The position numbers and the translations under genes were made by a program. The notes under the pieces are model-generated. The model searched no databases and was not told the origin of the DNA. It saw only the letters and a list, made by a program, of their open reading frames with translations. From the NCBI GenBank assembly GCA_964649745.1, contig CAZYQI010000016.1, positions 12,098 to 76,097 on the forward strand: a DNA stretch of 64,000 nt, written 5' to 3'. The stretch comes from CAZEHS01 sp964649745 (GTDB lineage Bacteria; Bacillota; Clostridia; Peptostreptococcales; Acidaminobacteraceae). Positions 49,865 through 58,444 of this stretch are shown here, piece after piece (positions within the stretch are counted from its first letter, which is position 1; each line of letters starts with the position of its first letter).

Positions 49865-50220
49865 AACTGAATCAAACCTTTAGCCGCAGACCCCCATGTC
49901 CCTTTTGGAAACCACCGGCCATGAAAATGGTGACGATTGGCAGTGGCTCCATCCCCCTCTTGAGGGGGAACGGACGCGAAGCGGCAAGGGGGAGTAAGCG
50001 CGTAACAACTCCCACCGTCACCTTCGGTGCCACCTCCGTTAAGCAGGGTGCACAAATCTTTGATTTGTTGCACATCGCTTATGCCGTTACGGCCAATGAG
50101 GGAGGTCTAGCAGCAGTACATTTTTAGGTAGATGAAGGGCGTATGAAGGACGATGGGTTTCATTATATTTAACACATCCGCTTTCATCGGTCTTCATCGG
50201 GTTTCATCTGCGTTCATCTG
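49865..50220 (-). repeat. Intergenic dispersed repeat, copy B
   Basis: The reverse complement of 49874-50100 equals 43892-44118 in copy A over 227 bp. Beyond it to about 50220 the similarity continues (CATCGTCCTTCAT, then GATGAACGCAGATGAAA) with small indels. It interrupts the usual apt-rel junction. A short hairpin CGGAAG-TAAA-CTTCCG (49825-49840) next to it may end the apt transcript. Confidence 0.95.
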
Positions 50221-50318
50221 CGGCTAAGGGGTTTGATCTGTCAAAACATCTTTCCGTGAAAATCCGTGTTATCCGTGGCAAAGGGTTTATCCCACGCTTC
50301 TATCTGTTCCCGCCCCTA

Positions 50319-50831
50319 TTAGTACTGAATCACCGAATGTACAGGAATCCCGCCCAGTTTGCTGCGTCCGTCCAGGAAACCCAGTTCGATAAGGAATACT
50401 GCGGACACCACGGTGCCGCCCAGCTTTTCCACCATGTCCGCAACGGCGCGGACAGTTCCCCCTGTGGCCAGAAGATCGTCCACGATAACAACCCGGTCTC
50501 CCGGCTTCACGGCATCCAGGTGCATTTCAAGGATATCGGTGCCATACTCCAGCTCATATTCATACCGCAGGGTTTCGGCGGGAAGCTTCCCCGGTTTCCG
50601 CACCGGGACGAACCCTTTCCCCGTGGCATAGGCAACCGGTGCGGCGAAGATGAACCCCCGGGCCTCCGGCCCGATAACGCTGTCGAATTCCTCTCCGTCC
50701 AGCAGTGACACACAGCTGTTTATCGCCTCTCTGTAGGCCGGTCCGTCCTGCAGCAGTGTGGTGATATCCTTGAAGCTGATCCCTTCCTTGGGAAAGTTTT
50801 CGATAACGCGGATTTTGCCGTCCAGATCCAT
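50319..50831 (-). CDS. apt: Adenine phosphoribosyltransferase
   Basis: The gene encodes 170 residues. The PRPP-binding loop VVIVDDLLATGGTVRA lies near residue 118, preceded by the substrate-site GPEARGFIFAAPVA and the N-terminal FPKEGISFKDIT. It salvages adenine to AMP with PRPP. It lies 32 bases after recJ, the regular order recJ-apt-rel in Clostridia. About 600 bases of repeat-rich intergenic DNA separate it from rel. Confidence 0.97.
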   Translation of the reverse strand: MDLDGKIRVIENFPKEGISFKDITTLLQDGPAYREAINSCVSLLDGEEFDSVIGPEARGFIFAAPVAYATGKGFVPVRKPGKLPAETLRYEYELEYGTDILEMHLDAVKPGDRVVIVDDLLATGGTVRAVADMVEKLGGTVVSAVFLIELGFLDGRSKLGGIPVHSVIQY

Positions 50832-50863
50832 AGTGTGCCTCCTGGTATTGCAGCAGTCGAGAC

Positions 50864-53341
50864 TTATTTCATTTGCTGCATGATTTCTGATTTAAGCGAC
50901 ATGATGAAGCGATAGGATGGAGAATCTACGATGTTCACCTTCTCGCCGGTGTGTGGTGCGATCTTGAAACAAACACCGTTCTCTCCATGCTCCTGGAAGA
51001 GCAGTCCGTTTTCCGACAGAACCCACGCCCGCACCTCTTCCTTGAGAAGATCAAAGGGATCATTGGCTTCATCCATATAACGGTTTAAGCTCCAGCTGCC
51101 TTCCCCCGCCTTTCGCAGTTCCCTGTAGGTGGCGGCAAGGGCCTCTTTTGAAGGGACCAGCTGATCCATGATACCCACCGTTGCAGGGCCGACAGCTTCA
51201 TTATACAAGATTCCGCTATTTTTGCAACACGCCTGGGACCACCCATAAACAGCGGTTACGGGAGGCTTTTCCCAGAAGAGAATGACGCAGTCCTCTCCGG
51301 CCTTTATTCTGTTGAAATCCGGATTGACCACCACTGCCTGAACCGCCTCCGAGGGGCAGTCTCCAAAATAAACGGGAATCCGATGCCCAGGGTCCGTATC
51401 CTGAAGCTGCCCCAGAAGGGCTTCGAAGGATTCCGGTGTCCAGAGCAGTATCCGGAGTGTTCCCATATGCCCGTGATTACGGGTATCCGTCACCGACAGA
51501 CCCTTCACCGGAGGACACGGCACCGCTTCAAAGACCTCTGCGGCCCTATAACCATCCAGTGCGGCAAAGGACCTGTATGCCGCCCAAAAGGACGACCAAT
51601 AACGGCGGAACATGGGGTTGTTTCGGTAATCCGTCCACTGTCGGATACGGGAGTCTCGCATCTGGAGCTGAAGGGATTCAACTCCGTTGAAGGTATTGCG
51701 TTCCAAAACGAAGGCCAGATCCACCCGCTGGCCCGGCGCGAATCGGCCGGGCTCCGGCCAGCGAAAGCCGATGGCTTCGAATACCCTGTTCCCGTCGTGG
51801 GCCACCAGCTTCACATGCTCCTGATTCTTGCCCATTAGGCGCCGCTGATCGATGGTAAGCCCCCGATACAGGAACACCGGCTTGGGATTTCCCGGTCCAA
51901 AGGGCTCCAAGGCATCCAGATCATCCAGCAGGGAGAACTGAAGCTCTTTTGCATCCAATGCGAATTCCGCCTGTATCCGGGGAATCAAATGATCGTCTGT
52001 AAGCACTTCCCCTGCATATCGGTTCAGCGCTTCCCGCAGTGCAGGAATGTTTTGAGCATCCAGGGTCATGCCGGCGGCCATTTCATGCCCGCCGAACTTA
52101 AGAAGAAGCTCCTGGGTGGAGCACAGGGCCTCAAAGAGGTTGAAGCCCTCAATGCTGCGGGCCGATCCCTTGGCAAGCCCGGAATCACGGTTCAGCAGGA
52201 TGCAGGGACGGTAATACCGCTCAACGATCCGAGAGGCGACGATGCCGATGACACCGGGATGCCAGCCTTCTCCATCCACCACCAGAACCCACTGCTTCAT
52301 ATGGGCCGGCTGTTTTTCAATACACTGCAGGGCCTCTTCGAGAATCCGTTTTTCAATCCGCTGGCGCTCTTCGTTCAGGGCCGACAGCTCCTCTGAAAGG
52401 GCATCCGCCTCCTCCGTGCTATCGGTCAGCAGCAGCTCCACCCCTTTCTGGGGTTGGTCGATACGTCCGGCTGCGTTTATCCTGGGGGCCAGCATAAATC
52501 CGATATGACCGGTACCGGCCTTGGCCGGATCCACTCCGGAGGCCTTCATCAGGGCAGAGGTTCCCGAAATCGGCTTCTTCCTCAGGGCTTCAATGCCATG
52601 CCTGACGATGATCCGGTTCTCTCCGATCAGGGGGACAATATCCGCCACCGTTCCAAGAGCCGCAATCTGAAGAAGCTCAGAGGCCACCGGGGCATCCAGA
52701 AACTCCGGAGCCAGCGCTTGGGCCACTTTAAATGCGATGCCGACCCCCGAAAGTGATTTTTCCGGGTATGGGCAGTCCGCCTGCTTGGTATCGATGACAG
52801 CGACGGCGTCCGGCAGGATTTCCTGGGGCTCGTGATGGTCGGTTATGATTACGTCCATACCCAGGGCTCTGGCCTGTTCCACCCTGTCCACCGAGGTAAT
52901 GCCGCAGTCGACGCTGATCATCAGATCGCAGCCCAGCTGCCTTACTCGGGCAATTCCTGCCTCGCTGATGCCGTAGCCTTCCTCCAGACGGTCCGGAATA
53001 TAATATTCCACCGGGTAGCCCAGCCACTTAAAAAAACGGCTCAGCAGGCTTATGGCCGTGATACCGTCCACATCGTAGTCTCCGTATATCCAGATGCGTT
53101 CCTTTTTCTCCATGGCCAGGCGTATCCGCTGCACTGCCGCCGGCATCCCCTTCATAAGAAAGGGATCCATCAGTTTTTCCATGGATGGGTTCAGGAAGGC
53201 CTCCACTTCTGCGGCCTCCGTGAATCCTCTTCCCGTCAAAAGGCGGGCCAGCACCTCCGAGATACCCAGATTCTCAGACAACAGCCTTGACTGCTCTGAA
53301 TCGGAGGTGCGTACCCGCCATATCTTATCAAAATGCTTCAT
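50864..53341 (-). CDS. recJ: Single-stranded-DNA-specific exonuclease RecJ
   Basis: The gene encodes 825 residues, with a long C-terminal extension of ~250 residues beyond the core, as in other Clostridia and Bacillus. DHH-family motifs appear in order: YGDYDVDGITA (near 87), SVDCGITS (near 141), ITDHHEPQ (near 163). The DHHA1 motif GGHEMAAGM lies near 420. It degrades ssDNA 5' to 3' in recombination and repair. It overlaps the LapA-like gene by four bases (ATGA). Confidence 0.96.
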   Translation of the reverse strand: MKHFDKIWRVRTSDSEQSRLLSENLGISEVLARLLTGRGFTEAAEVEAFLNPSMEKLMDPFLMKGMPAAVQRIRLAMEKKERIWIYGDYDVDGITAISLLSRFFKWLGYPVEYYIPDRLEEGYGISEAGIARVRQLGCDLMISVDCGITSVDRVEQARALGMDVIITDHHEPQEILPDAVAVIDTKQADCPYPEKSLSGVGIAFKVAQALAPEFLDAPVASELLQIAALGTVADIVPLIGENRIIVRHGIEALRKKPISGTSALMKASGVDPAKAGTGHIGFMLAPRINAAGRIDQPQKGVELLLTDSTEEADALSEELSALNEERQRIEKRILEEALQCIEKQPAHMKQWVLVVDGEGWHPGVIGIVASRIVERYYRPCILLNRDSGLAKGSARSIEGFNLFEALCSTQELLLKFGGHEMAAGMTLDAQNIPALREALNRYAGEVLTDDHLIPRIQAEFALDAKELQFSLLDDLDALEPFGPGNPKPVFLYRGLTIDQRRLMGKNQEHVKLVAHDGNRVFEAIGFRWPEPGRFAPGQRVDLAFVLERNTFNGVESLQLQMRDSRIRQWTDYRNNPMFRRYWSSFWAAYRSFAALDGYRAAEVFEAVPCPPVKGLSVTDTRNHGHMGTLRILLWTPESFEALLGQLQDTDPGHRIPVYFGDCPSEAVQAVVVNPDFNRIKAGEDCVILFWEKPPVTAVYGWSQACCKNSGILYNEAVGPATVGIMDQLVPSKEALAATYRELRKAGEGSWSLNRYMDEANDPFDLLKEEVRAWVLSENGLLFQEHGENGVCFKIAPHTGEKVNIVDSPSYRFIMSLKSEIMQQMK

Positions 53342-53676
53342 AGTGTTCCCTGACTCCCTGAAGCCGTTTCCTTTGGTTGAACAGCATTTTCCGCCGTAAG
53401 GGTATTCAATTTTCCGCGACAGCTGTCGAGATCCGATTCGGTCTGCTTCAGTTTTTTCTCCAGTTCCCGTATCTTAAGCTTGCTTTTGATCCGGGGAACC
53501 ATATCCACTGTATATCCCGCCAAGGCTCCCATAAATGCCGAGCCCAGAATGACCAACGCCAACGAGGCGTTATAGCTGTCGAAGATCAGGTTCACTTTTA
53601 CCGGCGCCGCATTCAGAGCTGCAAACAAGGTCACCGCCACCGCAAAAATCAGCCATAATATGAAAAAGAACTGCAT
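53338..53676 (-). CDS. LapA-domain (DUF1049) membrane protein
   Basis: The gene encodes 112 residues from ATG 53676 after AAGGGGGACG. Two hydrophobic segments (about 3-22 and 42-62) bracket the signature NAAPVKVNLIFDSYNASLAL, as in LapA/YciS proteins. A coiled coil (IRELEKKLKQTESDLDSC) and a polar tail follow in the cytoplasm. In E. coli LapA acts with LapB in controlling LPS; in Gram-positives the role is unknown. It overlaps recJ by ATGA, so the two are co-translated. Confidence 0.85.
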   Translation of the reverse strand: MQFFFILWLIFAVAVTLFAALNAAPVKVNLIFDSYNASLALVILGSAFMGALAGYTVDMVPRIKSKLKIRELEKKLKQTESDLDSCRGKLNTLTAENAVQPKETASGSQGTL

Positions 53677-53742
53677 AATCGTCCCCCTTTGTTTTTACTC
53701 GATGTAACACTACAATGATTCCATTTTCAACTCCATTATAGC

Positions 53743-53779
53743 AAAAAAAACCGGAGGGCGCATTCCTGCGCCCTCCGGT
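53743..53779 (-). terminator. Intrinsic terminator after secF
   Basis: On the minus strand CCGGAGGGCGC-AGGAAT-GCGCCCTCCGG is followed by eight T. It is a very strong hairpin that separates secDF from lapA-recJ-apt. Confidence 0.95.
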
Positions 53780-53791
53780 AATGAAATTTAC

Positions 53792-54664
53792 TTATGCTAC
53801 AACCCGAGCAGACTGCTTCATCTTGATCATAACCCAGATGGGGCTGGCGATAAAGATGGAGGAATAGGTTCCTGCAGCGATACCGATAAGCAGTGGGAAT
53901 GTGAAGTTCTTGATGGACTCTACACCCACGATATACATGACAAAGATAACAATCAATGTTGTAAGGGATGTGTTGATAGATCGCCCAAGAGTACTGTTGA
54001 TGCTGCTGTCAGCCAACTCGGCGTAATCGTTTTTCTTCAGGAATCGAGCATTTTCACGAATGCGGTCAAAGATAACGATGGTATCGTTAATCGAGTAACC
54101 CACGACCGTCAGCACAGCGGCTATCAGTGAGGTGTCTACAGGTATATAAAAAATAGAGTAAACTGCCAATAATATGAATACGTCGTGAACAAGCGAAATG
54201 ATCGCTGCAACGCCAAATGTGATTTCAAATCGTACCCATATGTAGAATCCCATGAAAACACAGGCGGCGAGTATTCCATACACGGCCTTCATCGAAATTT
54301 CTTTTCCGATTGACGGTCCGAATTGCTCAGCCGTGACGAGGGCGTTGTCCTTCAGGTTGAACTCCTTTTGCATTGCCTGAAATATTTCCATTCGCAATTC
54401 ATTGTTCAGGTCCTTCTTGGTACGTATAATAACCTCTGTCTTCTCTTTACCGGCATGCAGCACTTCGGGAGCCAATTCAAATTGCTTAATGGTTTCTTCA
54501 ACCGCTTTCACTTCCACGGTTTTACCCATGTCAAACTGCATCATGGTGCCCCCTGTGAAATCGATTCCGATATTCACACCTCTGAACATAGCAAATGCAA
54601 GTCCGACAATCATGACGGATAACGAAAGTGTAAACCAGATCTTTTTCCGTGATATGACTATCAT
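53792..54664 (-). CDS. secF: Protein translocase subunit SecF
   Basis: The gene encodes 290 residues. An N-terminal transmembrane helix is followed by GINIGIDFTGGTMMQF-like text (GVNIGIDFTGGTMMQFD), the conserved D1/periplasmic segment, then five more helices including YSINDTIVIFDRIREN and STLGRSINTSLTT. With SecD it uses the proton or sodium gradient to help preproteins leave the SecYEG channel. Its start overlaps the secD stop by four bases. Confidence 0.97.
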   Translation of the reverse strand: MIVISRKKIWFTLSLSVMIVGLAFAMFRGVNIGIDFTGGTMMQFDMGKTVEVKAVEETIKQFELAPEVLHAGKEKTEVIIRTKKDLNNELRMEIFQAMQKEFNLKDNALVTAEQFGPSIGKEISMKAVYGILAACVFMGFYIWVRFEITFGVAAIISLVHDVFILLAVYSIFYIPVDTSLIAAVLTVVGYSINDTIVIFDRIRENARFLKKNDYAELADSSINSTLGRSINTSLTTLIVIFVMYIVGVESIKNFTFPLLIGIAAGTYSSIFIASPIWVMIKMKQSARVVA

Positions 54665-55968
54665 GCTCTGGCCTCCTTTCTCCAGTCATAAAGCTTGATA
54701 TTATTCAGCTTTTCAATTTCAATGATCTGCATCATCTGAATTTGAGAAACAACAATGGCAGTGAACATACTGGTGGTGATTCCGATCATCAGTGTAACAG
54801 CAAATCCCCGAATGGGGCCTTCGCCCATGAAATAGAGCACAACCGCTGCAATGATCGTCGTAACGTTGGAATCAACAATTGTACGCATGGCCTTGTGGTA
54901 CCCGGAAACAACCGCTGAGCGTATTGTCTTTCCATCACGGAGCTCCTCGCGGATACGTTCAAATATGATTACATTGGCATCGACCGCCATACCCACTGAC
55001 AGTACAATCCCGGCAACACCCGGCAGCGTAAGTGTGGCCCCCAGCCCCACCATGATAAAGAGTACCAGAGATGCATACAAGAGCAGGCTTATGCTTGCCA
55101 CGATGCCAGGCATGCGATAGTACAAAATCATAAACAGCATAACTAAAACAAAACCGATTTGTGCTGCCATTACGGAATTCGTCAGGGAATCTTTCCCCAG
55201 TGTAGGTCCGATAACGGAGGTTTGAACCTCAACCAGCTCTGCGGGCAACGCACCGCCTCGGATAAGGGCCGAAAGACCGGAGGCCTCTTCTACTGAGAAA
55301 TCACCGGTGATTTGAGCATTTCCATCCGGTATGGCATGATCCGCCCGGGGAGCAGAAATGATTTTCCCATCCAGTATGATGCCGATCTGAAGACCGCCGC
55401 CCTGAGCTGCCATAGTCGTCATCTCTGCAAATTTCACTCCGCCTTCCTTATCGAACTCCAGCGATACCGCCGGATTTCCTTGTTGGTCCGTTGTAAACTG
55501 GGAATTTTGAATGTCATTTCCCGTTAACATCACTTCGCCCATGGCCGGATCGAACTCCATGCCCTCCTGCATCATGACGCCGCGATTTGCCAAGGCAAAT
55601 TCCAGTTTTGCCGTCTTGCCTACCTGCTGGATAGCCGCATTGGCATCTTCAACTCCCGGCAGCTCAATACGGATACGGTTAGTACCGCTTACAGAAACCT
55701 TGGGCTCCGAAAGACCCATTTCGTTGATCCGCTTCTCCATTACCGCCTTGACCTGATCCATCAGGGCTCTAAGCTCAGCCCCCTTCAAATCAGACTTGGC
55801 TTCATAAACCAGAACAACACCGCCTTCAATATCAAGGCCAAGCTTCATGGTGTCTGCAATGGATTTGATTCCCGCGCCGTTGGATGTGATTCCGAAAAGC
55901 GCCGCGAAGGATATCACCGCGATTATCGCCCAAACCCCCAGCAGTATTGAAATACTCTTTCCGCTCAT
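54661..55968 (-). CDS. secD: Protein translocase subunit SecD
   Basis: The gene encodes 435 residues. A first helix is followed by KLGLDIEGGVVLVYEA (the conserved D1 motif), the external P1 domain, and six transmembrane segments in all. SVGMAVDANVIIFERIREEL and FAVTLMIGITTSMFTAIVVS are standard. It partners SecF. It follows the gamma-carbonic-anhydrase-like gene by 11 bases in the run from scfB to secF. Confidence 0.97.
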   Translation of the reverse strand: MSGKSISILLGVWAIIAVISFAALFGITSNGAGIKSIADTMKLGLDIEGGVVLVYEAKSDLKGAELRALMDQVKAVMEKRINEMGLSEPKVSVSGTNRIRIELPGVEDANAAIQQVGKTAKLEFALANRGVMMQEGMEFDPAMGEVMLTGNDIQNSQFTTDQQGNPAVSLEFDKEGGVKFAEMTTMAAQGGGLQIGIILDGKIISAPRADHAIPDGNAQITGDFSVEEASGLSALIRGGALPAELVEVQTSVIGPTLGKDSLTNSVMAAQIGFVLVMLFMILYYRMPGIVASISLLLYASLVLFIMVGLGATLTLPGVAGIVLSVGMAVDANVIIFERIREELRDGKTIRSAVVSGYHKAMRTIVDSNVTTIIAAVVLYFMGEGPIRGFAVTLMIGITTSMFTAIVVSQIQMMQIIEIEKLNNIKLYDWRKEARA

Positions 55969-55979
55969 ACAGTGCCTCC

Positions 55980-56480
55980 TTACCGATGTTTGTCAGCTAA
56001 CAGCGCATAATGCTCAGCGCTTTGCTTCAAGCTTCGAATTTCTTCTTCTGTCAGATCCCGCACAACCTTTGCCGGCGAACCTACCACCAGGCTTCTTGCC
56101 GGCACACGCTTCCCGGGAGGGATCAGCGTTCCGGCTCCGATGATCACCTGATCCTCAATAACAGCGCCGTTCAGAATAATGGAGCCCATCCCCACCAGCA
56201 CTTCATTGCCGATGACACAGCCATGCAGGATTGCATTGTGTCCAACCGTTACATACTCTCCCACCATACAGGTTTCCGTGCCGGTGACGTGAATGGTGCA
56301 GTTGTCCTGAATGTTGGTATATGTACCAATACAGATACGGTTTTCATCGCCGCGGATGACAGCACCATACCACATGCTGGCCCGTGTCTCTATCTGTACT
56401 TGTCCGATTATCTGTGCTGATTCTGCTATGAAAGCATCTTCCGCTATTTGAGGCTTATGCTCCTGAAAATCCCGAATCAT
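55980..56480 (-). CDS. Gamma carbonic anhydrase-like hexapeptide-repeat protein
   Basis: The gene encodes 166 residues from ATG 56480 after GGAGGAGAATCT; a longer start at 56525 lies inside scfB. The left-handed beta-helix repeats carry the metal ligands in TIHVTG..VTVGHNAILHGC (His residues near 67, 84 and 89). The YrdA/PaaY-like subgroup often lacks measurable carbonic anhydrase activity, so the reaction is uncertain. It overlaps the scfB stop by ATGA, which ties it to the SCIFF maturase in translation. Confidence 0.9.
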   Translation of the reverse strand: MIRDFQEHKPQIAEDAFIAESAQIIGQVQIETRASMWYGAVIRGDENRICIGTYTNIQDNCTIHVTGTETCMVGEYVTVGHNAILHGCVIGNEVLVGMGSIILNGAVIEDQVIIGAGTLIPPGKRVPARSLVVGSPAKVVRDLTEEEIRSLKQSAEHYALLADKHR

Positions 56481-57841
56481 AGATTCTCCTCCAGCAACCG
56501 TTTGGTTTGCAGGTAAATGGCACACTCTACCCGCTTTTTTTCCAGCTCACAGCCTATTTTATAGGGCTTAAGCACAGACCCGTTCTCGTGCAATGCATTG
56601 GCGTGACAGCCTCCGCTACAGTAAAAGCGTGCCCAGCATTCCTGACAGGCTTCCTTTGTAAAGACCGTTGCCGCGGCAAATTCCTTCACGATGCTCTGGT
56701 CCACCGGTTCAGTCGATAAGACCGATCCCATGCGAAATTCCGTCATTCCGACAAACTGATGGCAGGGATAGATATCCCCTTCCGGTGTCACAGCCAGATA
56801 CTCCGCCCCGGCGCCGCAGCCAAGAACACGCTTTATGACACAGGGCCCGCGGTTGAGATCAATCTGGAAATGGAAAAAGTGAAAGCCTTCGCCCTTCTTT
56901 TCCTTCTCCAGCATTGCCTCGGCCAACGCTTCATACTCGCCGCAAAGCTCCTGAACATCACTGTCCTGCAGGGCATAGGGCTCGTTCTTCGGCGCCACCA
57001 CCGGCTCTACGGATACCTGATCGAATCCCAGCTCTGCCAGATGGAGAACATCCTTGGAAAAGTCCTTGCTGAAACGGGTAAATGTTCCCCTTACATAATA
57101 GGACTTTCCTGCCCGTGTGGCAACCGCTTCTTGAAATTTTGGCACAATAAGGTCATAGGTGCCTTCACCGCTTATGGTTTCACGCATGTGGTCATTAACC
57201 GCCTTCCGGCCGTCGATGCTCAAAACCAGGTTGTGCATTTCTTCATTAATATACGCAATCTTTTCCGCATCCAGAAGCACGCCGTTGGTGGTCATGGTGA
57301 ACCGGAAAATCTTATTGTGCTCTTGTTCAATCGATCTGCCGTACGTGACCAATCGCTTAACGGTTTCGAAATTCATCAGGGGCTCGCCGCCGAAGAAATC
57401 CACCTCCAGCTGTTTCCGGTTACCCGAGTTGGCAACCAGAAAATCCAAGGCTTTCACTCCCGTTTCGTAGCTCATGAGGGTCCGGTGACCATCGAAGGCC
57501 CCCTGGGCCGCAAAGCAGTACTGGCAGCGGATATTGCAGTCATGGGCAACATGGAGGCACAGCGCCTTGATCACCGGGTTATGGCGGCTCATGCGGAACG
57601 CCTCGATCTGTGTATCTTCGGAAAACAACTGCCCTGCACCGATCAGGGCTTCGATCTCTTCAAAGGCTTCCCGAACGGCTTCCGGTTCATATTTACCCTC
57701 CAGGGACTTGGTCACCGCGATCTTGTCGGGCTCCGGATAATGATCCAGGAGGGCATATACCAGCGGGTCCACCGCATGGATGGCGCCACTGTTGATATCT
57801 ATCACAATATGAAGGTCTTTCTGTATAAACTTATGAATCAT
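56477..57841 (-). CDS. scfB: Radical SAM SCIFF peptide maturase (thioether cross-linking)
   Basis: The gene encodes 454 residues. The N-terminal ~85 residues form the peptide-recognition (RRE-like) part. The radical SAM motif is CNIRCQYCFAAQG near residue 100. The C-terminal SPASM region holds two more iron-sulfur clusters (CGAGAEYLAV, CHQF, CQECWARFYCSGGCHANAL). The enzyme installs cysteine-to-threonine-type thioether bonds in the six-cysteine peptide ScfA encoded just upstream, giving a ranthipeptide. The pair is a clostridial marker, normally next to the Sec genes as here. Confidence 0.96.
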   Translation of the reverse strand: MIHKFIQKDLHIVIDINSGAIHAVDPLVYALLDHYPEPDKIAVTKSLEGKYEPEAVREAFEEIEALIGAGQLFSEDTQIEAFRMSRHNPVIKALCLHVAHDCNIRCQYCFAAQGAFDGHRTLMSYETGVKALDFLVANSGNRKQLEVDFFGGEPLMNFETVKRLVTYGRSIEQEHNKIFRFTMTTNGVLLDAEKIAYINEEMHNLVLSIDGRKAVNDHMRETISGEGTYDLIVPKFQEAVATRAGKSYYVRGTFTRFSKDFSKDVLHLAELGFDQVSVEPVVAPKNEPYALQDSDVQELCGEYEALAEAMLEKEKKGEGFHFFHFQIDLNRGPCVIKRVLGCGAGAEYLAVTPEGDIYPCHQFVGMTEFRMGSVLSTEPVDQSIVKEFAAATVFTKEACQECWARFYCSGGCHANALHENGSVLKPYKIGCELEKKRVECAIYLQTKRLLEENL

Positions 57842-57884
57842 TGCAATCCTGCTTTCTGGTATCCATCATTTGCGCCAACAGTAT

Positions 57885-57910
57885 AAAAAAGCAGCTTAAG
57901 GCTGCTTTTT
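57885..57910 (-). terminator. Short terminator/attenuator between scfA and scfB
   Basis: On the minus strand AGCAGC-CTTAA-GCTGCT is followed by TTTTTT. The small stem should end only part of the transcripts, so that the precursor peptide is made in excess of its maturase. Confidence 0.75.
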
Positions 57911-57914
57911 CTTT

Positions 57915-58055
57915 TTATTTCTTTTCACATTCCTGATTCGCTACTGTACAGGATGTCTTGCAAGCGGACTGACAGGATGTCTGACATTCTCCGCAACCGC
58001 CATGGACCGCGCTTTCCTTCAGGGAACCGCTGCTGATGGTTTTAATATGCTTCAT
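57915..58055 (-). CDS. scfA: SCIFF precursor peptide (six cysteines in forty-five residues)
   Basis: The small gene (ATG 58055, TAA 57915-57917) encodes 46 residues: MKHIKTISSGSLKESAVHGG, then CGECQTSCQSACKTSC, and a tail ending NQECEKK. Cysteines stand at 21, 24, 28, 32, 36 and 43, with a Thr at 37, exactly the SCIFF pattern of the Clostridia ranthipeptide precursor. GAGGAGG lies 8 bases before the start. It is modified by ScfB. The mature product's biological role is not established; involvement in quorum-like regulation has been reported for some ranthipeptides. It has its own promoter. Confidence 0.97.
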   Translation of the reverse strand: MKHIKTISSGSLKESAVHGGCGECQTSCQSACKTSCTVANQECEKK

Positions 58056-58087
58056 TTATCGCACCTCCTCGCTATATTCACCCAACT

Positions 58088-58116
58088 ATTATAGCACAGG
58101 CCTTTTAAACGTTAAA
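58088..58116 (-). promoter_or_regulatory. Promoter of scfA
   Basis: On the minus strand TTTAAC (58111-58116) and a perfect TATAAT (58088-58093) are 17 bases apart. The -35 overlaps the yajC stop. Predicted start about 58080, 25 bases before the scfA ATG. Confidence 0.8.
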
Positions 58117-58390
58117 GCCCTTGGTCTATTTTCTTGACATCCAGGCTTCCTACAGCCCATTTTTTCACTTTGATCGTCGTTCTGTCCGACCCTGTCTCAA
58201 GGATGATTTCATCCTCGTAGATACTCTGGATGCGGCCAACCGTTCCTCCGATGGTGACCACCTCGTCGCCAGCCTTCAGTGAATCCCGCATCGCCTGGAT
58301 TTTCTTAGCCTGCTTGTTCTTCGGATAAATCAGCAGCATGTACAGCAGTCCTAAAAATAAAGCATAGCTCACCAATACCATTGCATTCAT
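58112..58390 (-). CDS. yajC: Preprotein translocase accessory subunit YajC
   Basis: The gene encodes 92 residues. One transmembrane helix (about 4-21) is followed by the YajC signature PKNKQAKKIQAMRDSLKAGD, then EVVTIGGTVGRI. YajC joins SecDF in the holo-translocon. It lies between tgt and scfA. The secDF genes are three genes further on. Confidence 0.95.
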   Translation of the reverse strand: MNAMVLVSYALFLGLLYMLLIYPKNKQAKKIQAMRDSLKAGDEVVTIGGTVGRIQSIYEDEIILETGSDRTTIKVKKWAVGSLDVKKIDQGL

Positions 58391-58444
58391 AGGATATCCT
58401 CCTTCGCATGAGATGTATAATTCTTCGTCGGTTCCGAAATTCCT

